Made by a program: the position numbers and the translations under genes
The notes under the pieces: model-generated
What the model saw: only the letters and a program-made list of their open reading frames with translations
Told to the model about the DNA's origin: nothing
The model's database searches: none
DNA from: Saccharomycopsis fibuligera x Saccharomycopsis cf. fibuligera
Taxonomy: Eukaryota; Ascomycota; Saccharomycetes; Ascoideales; Saccharomycopsidaceae
DNA: 64,000 bases
Direction: 5' to 3'
Assembly: GCA_001936135.1 (NCBI GenBank)
Contig: CP012822.1
Location: 1,054,001-1,118,000 of the forward strand
Shown: positions 38,309 through 48,700 of the stretch, in pieces
Layout: every line of letters starts with the position of its first letter
How positions within the stretch are numbered: position 1 is the stretch's first letter

Positions 38309-41300
38309 ATGGAGGCAAACTTGGATATCAATAAATTGTTGGACCAAGTGACTGATGTCGACCCTGACATTAGATTCATGGCACTAAGTGACATTGATAA
38401 GTTGCTCTCCAGGCCCAAATCCCAGTTCCTGAGCAATTCATATAAGTTGCAAAACATAGCCAACGCATTAATTGATCTTTTGAAAGATGTTAATCCAGAC
38501 GTCCAGAACCAATCTGTTAAAAATTTCAAGTCTTTAGGCTCTGTGTTGGATGAATCTAACATAACGTTAATTGATCAAGTTTTGAAAAAATTATTTAGCC
38601 TTGTTAAAGAACATCAACAAAAGCAAAAGAAAGACAATGATGTTGCTATGACAGGCTCAATTTTCACTATGGCGTTAAGATATTTTCTTCAAAACTTAAA
38701 AGCTTCTAGTAAAAGATACAATTTGTCTCAGTTGATTGTTTCTGATATTTTTCCCCATATTGTTAATGAGCAGACTACAGTTATCCCTTCCTTAGACTAC
38801 ATTGAAATTTTGTTTGATTTGATCAAGTTTAATGGGGAAGCGCTCAACAATGCGCAGATTACACAGGCTACTTTTTTGTTAATTAATTCCGCCTATAAAA
38901 GCTATGGTGTTTTGAGTAGTAAAGCAATCAATACTCTTGGTCTTTTGATAGACTACTTGAATAATAGTTTTCAAGCAGAGAAAATAATTAATGATGCATT
39001 TTTGAACATTGACGGAATCAAGGCAATAAATCCCCAATTATCAAAATTTGAAGTGGAAAGTGTGAGATTGAATCTTTTGTTAAATATCACAAAGAAAAAT
39101 GCTGGGAAGTTTATTCCACAGTTTGACCTGATATTCAAAGTGCTAAGAGACGATTTATATTTGGAAAGGTTTGAAGCAGATGTTGACATGGACAACGACC
39201 AAGACGTGGACGATGATACTTTGAAGTTTGATGAAGTGAGAGATATTTCCTTAAATTGTATTGAGAATTTGGCAGTATCTATTTATGACGTTTTAGGTCC
39301 TTATGTAGATGACCTTTTGAGTATCACTAAAAACTTCTTAAAGTATGATCCTTACAATCTTGCAGACGATGAAAGTGATGAAAATAATGATACACATTTT
39401 TCTGATGATGAGGATGTTGACTTTTCTGATGAGGAATATTATGACGACGAAGAGGATAACGATGACATTAGTTGGAGATTGAGAAAAGAAGCAGCCAAAC
39501 TTATTGGCCTTGTGGCAAAACAAGCGGATAGTGCTACTTTAAAAAAACTATTCAATGAAGAAGTCATTGACTTGATAGCATTGAAGCTTAATGATAGCAA
39601 TGAGCTTGTTGTTACTGAAATTCTTTCTTCTTTAACTATAATCATAAAAGCTGTTAACACATCTACTGAACTATTCAGCATCTTTGTGAACAAAATTCCT
39701 ATTATTGTCAAATCATTTGCAAAGAATTTGGGTAAGGCAAAAAACGTTAATGCCTTGAATAATTATTTAAAGTTTGCTGCAGAGTTGGTGTATGTTGGTG
39801 GTAAACATTTTTCGTCTGGTTACATTGTGTCAATTCTTTCCTCCATCCAAAAATTTAAGGACCTAAATAAATCCAATTTTCGTCTTGATAACGAATTGAT
39901 TGATTTGTACACTACCATTTTCAAGCAGCACAGTTTGATAGGAATCAAAGAGAAAGTGGATGGTATTATATCTGATTTAGCCATTGGAGTTAACAATCCT
40001 GTGCGTAATTCCTCACTTTCTGCTTTAGATGCGTCTCTATATCTTATCGATAATTTTGCTACACATAAAATCAGATGGACTGAATTTGAGCACTTCAAAG
40101 ACCTTTTCCTGACATTTATTGATAAGGCATCTTCTAAAAATTATGATTCCGAATTGAGAGAAAAATCGACCTTATTGCTTATTCGTATTTTTGACGGATT
40201 GAACTTGGAAAATTCTGAGTATTCCAGCCAGATTCTCGAAGTTGTTAAAGATAATTTGGTATACGACTCTTTAAGCGAATCTACTCTCAAGTCCTTAACT
40301 ACGCTTTTCCATTATGATGTGAACAAACACAAGCTTCCTAACGAAATACCTAGTCAATGGCTTAGTCAATTGGCAAATATATTGTTGGAGTTTATTGAAA
40401 AAACAAACCAAAGAAATCAAGCTTCCATTGTGAGCGATTCTTTGAAAATTTTGCTTAATATTGTGGAAAATCGCCATCTTGATGAAAAGCTTTCAGAAGA
40501 TGAATTTGTGAAAATCATTGAAGTAGTCGTTGTCAAAGAATTTGGGGATTCGGAAGATTATCAAAGAAAATTGCTCATTATTGGTACTTTGCTTTCTCGT
40601 GTTTCAAAATGCAATATTTCTCTTGTGGAGCAAATTATTGAAATTGTTCAAATTGGTTTGCAAAGCAAAAGTGTTGCCGAAAATTCTGCACCATTGCTTT
40701 ATGTTGTCAAGAGTCTCACTCACAGAGTAAACGGTGAAAAACTTTTTGACGATTTGTTTGAAGATAAGTATACTGGTAGTTCAATTGTCGCTGAAGTTTT
40801 GTCTATTATTACTATCCAAGCACACCTTAGTCAAAAGATTGTTAATGCTGAAAGACGGTTGCTTAGTGGCATCAAGGATCAAACAGAGTTAATCTTTACA
40901 TTGAACTTCTTGGGAAACATTGCAAAATTCAAAAAGCTTGACATTGATTTTAATGTCTTTTTAGAGCTACTAAAGGAACACCAGGAAAATGATGAAGTGG
41001 TGCTAGTCATTGCTCGAAATATCGGAAAGTTTATTTCAAGAGACATTGATTCATACTTGCCTCACATTTTGGAAACGTTGGAAGCCTCAAAAGGTAGAGA
41101 AGATGAAGAATCAAGATCTCTTAGATATGCATTGCTTTTGGCTGTCAAGCAAGAGTTGGAAATCAAATATAACAAGTCTGTTCAATCAAATAACAATAAT
41201 ATCCTTAATGATACTATTACGGAAGCATCAAGTCATATCAATGAAAGCAATGCTCTCAGAATTTGGCAAGCCATTTTCGAAATTGAAAAGAAAAATGATG

Positions 41301-42208
41301 AAACTTCTTTGTTGGATATTAATGAGCTTTCAATTGCTTCTGAGTCTTTGTCTTTGATTTTGATAACCAATCAATCGTTTATTTCCCACCTTGCACAATA
41401 CATAACTGTCGAAAAGAAGGAAGAAAATACAATCAATTATCTTGTTCTTAACACTGTCAGACAATTGATCAACCTTGAATTTTTCAAGAGTAACGAGAGT
41501 ATGGATTTATTAGTTGACTTTAAATTTGTTGAATATTTGAAATTGAATTTAGGCTCGGAGTTGATTGTTTTGAAGCAAATTTCACTCAACTTGTTGCTAG
41601 GCATTATTCATAATTATTTTGAGTTTTATTACAAATCTAATTTAATTCAAGGTGAACTTTTAGAACCTCTTTTAGATGAGTTGAAACCAAGAGTTGAATT
41701 CATCCGCAAACTACAAATTGGACCATTCAAGCACAAGATTGATGATGGCGTTGAGCTTAGAAAGACCGTTTATGAGATTTTTTTCAGTGTCGTTTCCAAT
41801 GATTTGCTTGTTAAAGATATTGAACAAGGTAAAAACAAAGATACTTTACTTAAAATTTTATTGCAGATTGTTGATTTTGGTTTGAAAGACAGTAGTGAAA
41901 TAATTTTGATTACGAATTTGATGATCCAAAGAATTGTTAAAGTTTGGGGATTGATTTTGTTTGAAGAAGATACTATTTTGGATAGCTACATTGCTAGAAA
42001 TACCAAAATTTTTGGTAAAAAATTAAGTGACAAGGCTACTAAACAGCAAATTGATGAGCAAAATGAAAATATCAAATCTAATTCCAAGACGGTTGTGACA
42101 ATCAATAATATTGCTCAAGCTCATGAATCTGATATTGACAATGAGAGATTAGGAAAATGGCGTAAATTTTATAGAGAGAATCTTTACGCTATAGGAAACG
42201 GAGAGTGA
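38309..42208 (+). CDS. TIP120: CAND1/TIP120 cullin-associated exchange factor
   Basis: This 1299-residue HEAT-repeat protein resembles CAND1. CAND1 binds unneddylated cullin-Rbx1 and exchanges substrate receptors of SCF ubiquitin ligases. The N-terminus (DQVTDVDPDIRFMALSDIDKLL) and DVNPDVQNQSVKNFKSL match CAND1 repeats 1-2. The acidic insertion with LKYDPYNLADDESD, then a DDEEDNDDISWRLRKEAAKL segment at about 380-400, is a CAND1 hallmark. The C-terminal part has LDELKPRVEFIRKLQIGPFKHKIDDGVELRK, split here over the cullin-binding end of the family. S. cerevisiae has the divergent Lag2 in its place. The length is right for the family. Confidence 0.93.
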   Translation: MEANLDINKLLDQVTDVDPDIRFMALSDIDKLLSRPKSQFLSNSYKLQNIANALIDLLKDVNPDVQNQSVKNFKSLGSVLDESNITLIDQVLKKLFSLVKEHQQKQKKDNDVAMTGSIFTMALRYFLQNLKASSKRYNLSQLIVSDIFPHIVNEQTTVIPSLDYIEILFDLIKFNGEALNNAQITQATFLLINSAYKSYGVLSSKAINTLGLLIDYLNNSFQAEKIINDAFLNIDGIKAINPQLSKFEVESVRLNLLLNITKKNAGKFIPQFDLIFKVLRDDLYLERFEADVDMDNDQDVDDDTLKFDEVRDISLNCIENLAVSIYDVLGPYVDDLLSITKNFLKYDPYNLADDESDENNDTHFSDDEDVDFSDEEYYDDEEDNDDISWRLRKEAAKLIGLVAKQADSATLKKLFNEEVIDLIALKLNDSNELVVTEILSSLTIIIKAVNTSTELFSIFVNKIPIIVKSFAKNLGKAKNVNALNNYLKFAAELVYVGGKHFSSGYIVSILSSIQKFKDLNKSNFRLDNELIDLYTTIFKQHSLIGIKEKVDGIISDLAIGVNNPVRNSSLSALDASLYLIDNFATHKIRWTEFEHFKDLFLTFIDKASSKNYDSELREKSTLLLIRIFDGLNLENSEYSSQILEVVKDNLVYDSLSESTLKSLTTLFHYDVNKHKLPNEIPSQWLSQLANILLEFIEKTNQRNQASIVSDSLKILLNIVENRHLDEKLSEDEFVKIIEVVVVKEFGDSEDYQRKLLIIGTLLSRVSKCNISLVEQIIEIVQIGLQSKSVAENSAPLLYVVKSLTHRVNGEKLFDDLFEDKYTGSSIVAEVLSIITIQAHLSQKIVNAERRLLSGIKDQTELIFTLNFLGNIAKFKKLDIDFNVFLELLKEHQENDEVVLVIARNIGKFISRDIDSYLPHILETLEASKGREDEESRSLRYALLLAVKQELEIKYNKSVQSNNNNILNDTITEASSHINESNALRIWQAIFEIEKKNDETSLLDINELSIASESLSLILITNQSFISHLAQYITVEKKEENTINYLVLNTVRQLINLEFFKSNESMDLLVDFKFVEYLKLNLGSELIVLKQISLNLLLGIIHNYFEFYYKSNLIQGELLEPLLDELKPRVEFIRKLQIGPFKHKIDDGVELRKTVYEIFFSVVSNDLLVKDIEQGKNKDTLLKILLQIVDFGLKDSSEIILITNLMIQRIVKVWGLILFEEDTILDSYIARNTKIFGKKLSDKATKQQIDEQNENIKSNSKTVVTINNIAQAHESDIDNERLGKWRKFYRENLYAIGNGE

Positions 42209-44181
42209 GGGGCTTTTGAAGCTTTGCCTGCTAGTACTTTGCATAATGTCTACTCAGATGTGTAATTGCAAAAAATATGATAGTTTTGCAGTACTGTATG
42301 TAGTATGTATACATTATATTTGAAAAAGGTTTGCTATTACGGCTTGTGCATAGAAAATGATTCTCGTAAGCGTAAAATTAATATGATGTATTATTGTTGG
42401 GCAATTTTTGACAAATAATGTTTTTTTGTCAGCAATTCTTGGTATCTAACGATTCGGTTCTTATCATGAATGCGTTGTTTTATTTCTCTTTATGAGCCTT
42501 AAATGTTCAGCTCCCAGCGCTACAAAACATGCTAATTTTCTTATCTTACTTTTTCTCACTAACAGAATCCTTAAAATGATATAGTCAAATCAAAATTAGC
42601 CAAAACCAACTCCAAAGGTACCACAACCAGTGAAACTGTGTTCCCAGGAAAGATTCACGTTAGCGTAAATTGGCTTTTCTGAAAGGGTCCTTAAGTTCGG
42701 AACTTGGAAATGCGATCTACGGTGTGCTGTCAATGGGTCTGTAGTTGTTTTCATTGAATTCCAGCTTTTTGGGTGTAGTAATCATTACAAAGGGCATCAA
42801 TTACTGCCAATTTATACATTCAATTTTCTTGAAGTTTAATAATTATTTAGTAAATGCTGAGGTGGCTACCAGGAAACAAAGCGTTGATTATTTTCAATAT
42901 AGATACATGTAGCGTCACGCCCTCTGGCTTATACTTGCCCCTCGGGAGTTTTGCTAGTTTGGAGAATCCTGCATATGCATAACTCTCATTTTTTTTTTTT
43001 TGCAAACTTGTAATTGACTTGACTCGACGCAATTACCAAACATGAGTGAGCTACTGCAGTTGTTTAGATGGTTAATTAGCTAGCTAGTTGTACTACCACA
43101 GCATGCAACAACAACAAAAAACTAATGCAAAGTGAAAAAATTTTGGCATGTTCCTAGTTATTGGAAAAAAATCAATAGATATTTCATTGAGACGCACCAA
43201 GCCAAGAGTTTTACAATGTATCAAACTTGCGAATTTATTATCAGGCTTATCATTTTTATTATTAAGCCATAAGGCACTTATAAGATCAACAGCAGCTTTC
43301 TAGCACTGTTACAGGTATCAGGGCTGTTGATCGTGGTGCTGTACTAGAGTAAATTACAGTATACCATAATACATTAAAGCCATGCCATTGTATTGGGTAC
43401 TAGGTGCGGCCTTTGGAAGTCAAGAAGAGGAATTTAGACGTTGGATTCTACGATGGCACACTTTGCATTAGTGTTGTATCTCTAGTTAATCAGCTTAAGT
43501 CAGCAGAAGCCAAGCCAACTCTTTACGGTAAGTTTGTGGTCAGTGCATCATCGTTAAGTGGTGGCTTTTCATGTGGTAAAGTGAGGTACTATCTGAAGAT
43601 ATTTGGTTCTATGTTATGGGATATGCTGTCTAAGGCGAGATGCAAGATTATTACTAGTAATTAAGTGAAATTTTGAGGAACTTGTCTATCCAGCCATGGT
43701 TATGGAGTGGAATGAATGGGTATACTTGTACCCATTGAGATACACATGTATGTGTCTCAATGGATAATGTAGACCTATATAGAGGAATGATGGCGCTGTC
43801 CAAAGGATAAGTTACTTCCCCTCAACTGTTTGTTCTTTCATGTCGTCTTTCTTGATCTCTTTGTTTTTTTGTTGTCGTTTACTTTACAATAGTTTTCATT
43901 GCTGCTTGATAATTGATCTTGCATAACCAAATTACTGAATTATTCATAACAACAATACAACACAAATTAGATAGCACGATCTAGCATTATCACACTCGTT
44001 TATAAGTCACATTTTCAATCTTTCCAGCATCAGTTAACTATTCACCACCCACTTATCCACCTATCGAACTACTTACGCACATTAAAACAAGTTAACTCTA
44101 TCAAACTATCCCAAATAAAATCAACTAAATATACACTAGTTTTTACAAACAAACGCACGAAGACAAACGTATACATAAGAA
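42209..44181 (+). promoter_or_regulatory. Long upstream region of a GPI protein gene, with paired hairpins and a uORF
   Basis: About 2 kb without a credible gene. Two overlapping inverted repeats occur at 43716-43763. CTATATAG at 43777-43784 is the likely TATA box, about 400 bp before the ATG, so the leader should be long. Within it an ATG at 43840 opens a 28-codon reading frame ending at 43926. The leader is otherwise CA/T-rich. Open frames elsewhere (for example 43404-43664) have no recognisable content. Confidence 0.5.
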
Positions 44182-44429
44182 ATGATTCCGAATCTACTTC
44201 ACATCATCACCATCTCATCCATGGCCATAGCAGCATTAGCCCTCGCTGATGCTAATGCTGACTCTGAGGGAGAAATCAATTCAACAATCACAAGAACTTT
44301 GACAGTGACGGTGACTAAAGACATCAAGGATAGACCAACTTCATCATCTTCCACTTCTAGCACGCCTGCCTCCACTTCAACCACAAAACCGTCTTCATTA
44401 ACCTGGTCCAACAGCAACACCGAATGGGT

Positions 44430-44462
<33 letters not shown>

Positions 44463-44919
44463 TAGCAATAGCAGCAGCAATAGCAGCAGCAATAGCAGCA
44501 ATAGCAATGTCTATCCAACAACAATGGCATCCTGGTCATCTTCAGGTATCAACACAACCAGCGAGGGTAATGTATGGGCATCAGTAACTAATTTCACAAC
44601 CTCCACAATCTATACCGGCTCTGGTATCACAGACTCACCAGATACCGAGGCGAACAGCACCACTATTCTCAGTACCAGCAGTTGTAGTATTAGCAGTATT
44701 AGCATTAGCAGCAATACCGGTAGCGCCAACAAACTTGGGCATGATTTAGGGGCAGTTTTAGGCAGAACTAGTGAGGATAATAGCACTAATAGCAGCAGCG
44801 CTAGCAACGCTAGCAGCGCCCACAAAAATGAAGCTGCCTCAGTAAAAGGCAATGGAGCGGCTTTGAAATTGGGATTAGGATTGGGATTGGCTTCTGTGTG
44901 GGGTGCTATTTTGATTTGA
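44182..44919 (+). CDS. Ser/Thr-rich GPI-anchored cell-wall protein
   Basis: The 245 residues begin with a signal peptide (IPNLLHIITISSMAIAALALA). The body is dominated by Ser, Thr and Asn, including runs of Ser coded by (AGC)n at about 44430-44505, and should be heavily O-mannosylated. The C-terminus is a GPI-attachment signal: a small-residue site in VKGNGAALK followed by the hydrophobic tail LGLGLGLASVWGAILI. There is no recognised catalytic or adhesin domain, so it is most likely a structural cell-wall or plasma-membrane mannoprotein. Repeat length may vary between strains. It has a long upstream region, as has the other GPI gene in this window. Confidence 0.85.
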
Positions 44920-45742
44920 TTTGATTTATATTATTCTGTCGACTAGCTTCCGCCCCTTATAAGTGTCACTTTTTCTTATTTCTTGTATTAAAACTCTTTT
45001 GCTTTTAATTTTTAGACTCTTTATACTTTCTTTTCAATAACCATGCCTATTTGATCTGTTTTTTAGTTTATAATTTTTTGTTTCGTTTTGTTTCGTTTTA
45101 CTTTCCTTTGCTTTGCCTTGATTTATTTCCTCTTGCTTCATTTTGTTTGCATATTATTCAAACCAATTATTTACTCTTTCAGCTACTATTATCTGTTTGC
45201 TTATTTGAAAAGGTTTTTTTTTTTTTTTTTTTTGTTAAAACTTGAACTTTATCAACTATAAAATTAGACCTAGATTAGAATAAATGATTGTTACAGTTCA
45301 CCGCTTTGTTTTGTAATAGTGTGTTATTTGCCTTCTGTGCTTCCTCAACAGAGCATAAGCATAGCATGTATGCTTGCCTATTTGTTTACTTACTTACACA
45401 GAAATTGTAATCTAGCACAATGAAAACAATTCATCTATCTAAACACAAAAGTTAATGTAGATTAAGAAATTATAGATAATTGTAAAATTAAAAAATTGCA
45501 GATTGTAAATCAAAATGATAAAGTGTATAACAAAGTAAAACTTATAATAAAAGAAAATGTATAACAGAAACAGATGGAAAGCAATAATAATAGTAACAAT
45601 AATAGTAATAATAATAGTAATAAGAAAAGTCAAAGATAGTAAAAAATAACACACATTAAGAAAGATTCAAGCATTAAAATTCAAAATTTAATAGAAAAAC
45701 AAAATGTAAAGAGTAACAATTTAACTGTCCTTAGCTGTAGCC
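44920..45742. other. Convergent spacer GPI gene/ACC1
   Basis: It contains a 20-nt poly(T) at 45214-45233 and an AATAATAGTAA-type simple repeat at about 45583-45623. No gene is supported. Confidence 0.7.
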
Positions 45743-48700
45743 TTATTTCAATTGCTTGGCCAACTTTTCCTTTTCTTCAGCAGACAACAAGTGCAACATT
45801 TCGGTAAGAGCATCAACGGTTTCGCTTCTATCAGCTCTCAAGGAGTCAGCCAAAGATTGGCGGATAACTTCATTCTTCAAATTAGTAATGTAACCATTCA
45901 ATTTGCCATGGTTGGTTTCAATCCATTCGGCAACTTCCTTGTCATTGTCGTAGTCCAATGTTGGTGGATAAGTAGATCTCAATCTACTAATTCTTTCCAA
46001 TCTTGAAGAAGTCTTCAAGTGTTTTTCAATGGCATTCAAGTACAAGTTTTCGTTCAATAATCTTCTGATTCTCCAGTAGAAGTATCTTCTGGAACCTTCC
46101 AAAGTCAAAGACTTCTTAATAATCTTCTTTTGCTCAATGATTTCTGATCTGTCGTGCAAGTCGGCAAATTGGATAGCAACTTGGTGGTAAACACTCAACA
46201 ATTTGTTTTCCCTAGCACTAGCTTCGGCATTCAACTTGTGGGCTTCATCAGCACTAAGATCCTTGTTTTGCAACTTCTTCTTCAATTCAGCATATGGTTT
46301 GTCCAATCTGGCCATGGTCTTGAGCATCTTTTCTCTTCTGAACTTGATGGAAACCAAACCTTCTGGTTCTAAAATGTTATGTCTAGCGTCAACGTCAGAG
46401 TACATTTCAATGAAATCCTCATTGATGGTTGGATCTAACACAACCCAGGAACCACCTCTCAATTCACCAGTTGGTGGAATATAAATGAAAATTGGTTGTT
46501 TGTATTCGGTCAATGCATCAACAATCATTGAACCATACTTCAACACTTCAAAGAACATGTCTCTTTGACCACCAGAGAAACCTCTCCAGTTAGCCAAGAT
46601 CATCAATGGCAATTGTTCACCATTGTTGAAATCCTTGATGGCCTGAGCAGTCTTGAAGGCAGAGTTTGGATACCAAACTTGGCCAGCTTCGTTTATGACA
46701 TTTTCAGTAGAATCGCTGTTTGCTGGATCAGCAGGGATAACATTTTGCACAGACTTAACTTCAACAGCAACAACACCGAATGGAATACCGCCCAAACGAG
46801 CTCTACCAGTGACAACGGTTTGAGCCCAACCGCCCAAAGATTCAACAAAAGATCCCTTGTCAAAGATACCGCTTTCATAAGTGCCGTCAACTTCACGGCC
46901 TTCGATCAACCATCTGCAGTCATATGGTTCTTGAGTTGGTGGGTAAAATTCAACGTCTCTGTCCCAAGAGTCACCCGTTGGCAAAATTGGTAATGGAGAA
47001 TCCTTCTTTGCAGGAACATAAGATAACCAATCCATGATTTTTTCAACACCATTCAAGTCATCAGAAGCAACTTGGTGAGAAACACCATTACGGTACATGA
47101 CAGAAGTACCACCCAACTGCAAATTGGAAGAATAAACTTCTTTACCCAACAACTTGTTGATAGCTGGGGCACCGGTCAAAATAATAGGCTGTCCTTCAAC
47201 TTGAATAGCTCTTTGACCCAATCTGACCAAGTAAGCACCAATACCAACAGATCTAGCTGTGACCAAAGTAATGGTGAAAATGTCCTTGTAAGCTCTCGAT
47301 GTAACACCGGCAATCAAACCAGAACCTCTTAAAGCTTCAACACCAGCATTGTCACAAGTGATGGCCTTAATGACATATCTGACTTCGCCGTCAATAGTGA
47401 TCTTGTCCGTCAAAACTTGAGTGGTTTTGCTCTTGTCAAGGGCTTGTTTGCCAGCTTCGTCAACATACAAGTATTCGAAACCTTTTTCTGGCTTAGTTTC
47501 TTGGTTCCAAGAAACCTTGAAAAGACCAACCAAATCATCAGCCAACCCGATTCTAGCACCAGAGTTGGCAGAAAGGTAAACTCTTGGCAAACCGGCTTTT
47601 CTGCAGTACTCAGTAACCTTGTAAAAGAACAAATCTTCCTGAGGACCAAATGAACCAATCTTGAAGGTGATATCATTAGCAAGAATGATAAATTGACGAC
47701 CTCTTGGGAACTCAGGAGTCTTAGCAGTGACTTTGAAAGCAACCATACCAATTTGGTTGGCGCCAGCTTCTCTGTTGATTTCAATAACATTGGAACCATC
47801 GAAAATCAACTCATTATAACTGAAAAAGTTATCTGGAATCTTTGCCCCGCTGGCCAATTTCTTCCATTGGAGCAAAATGGCTTGACGGAAAAGTTCAGGG
47901 AAATCATAGACATATGAAGTGCCAAGAACATGAGCCAAGTATCTTTTTGGTTGCAAGAATTCTTTACCACTGTATGGTTCGTCGATTCTTCTCAAATGCA
48001 TAGAGCCTGGCTGGTTGCCAATAGACTTGAAAATCAAATCGCCTTGAGCATTTCTGATTTCTTGGTAAATTTCGCTCTTGACAACATAACCACTGACGTT
48101 AGTGATCAAAGCTCTGATTGGGTATGGGTTGCCGTTGTCATCAGTACAAGTGATACGGATTTCAGCAGCAGTAACACGCAATCTCCACAATCTTCTACCA
48201 AATCTTTCCAAAAAGCCGCCAAAAGCATTCTCGACATCATCAGGGGTAACGTTGAAAACGGCACTAAAGTTTATAAAGATATGGTTAAGATCAGAATCAC
48301 TCAAGTCAAGAACACTCAAACTGTCAAGAATATCGGTCATCAATCTGTTGGCCTCAGAAGTCAAGTATTCAGCAGTAGAAATGTCGTCTCTGATTCTACC
48401 AGTTCTGATAATACCTCTGGTGAAGTATCTCTTATCAGCACTAGAGTTTTTACCAACAGCTTCGTAAATGTGGATGTTTCTGTTAGCAGTGAAAACTGGC
48501 TTGATGTTGAAGTTGGACAATCTGTTCAACTCCAACTGGAATGCCAACGAAGGTTCGATGTTACGAATGATTTCATCTTCTTGGTATTCTGGGCCCTTAA
48601 AGGTAAAGTATTTTGGATAGTTACCAGCCTTGTCACACACGACAAAAGTGATACGACGGATAGAAGCACTAATCAAGTCGTCCTTGAAATCCTTCAAAAG

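Noticed and set aside
42393-43109. TGTTG...CAACA pair in the 2-kb spacer as a second LTR
   Set aside because: The flanks do not match as a target duplication, and the interior shows no LTR features.
43382-43664. Small plus-strand frames in the 2-kb spacer, including one starting MPLYWVLGAAFG
   Set aside because: Too short, overlapping and unrecognised; no intron signals nearby would extend them.
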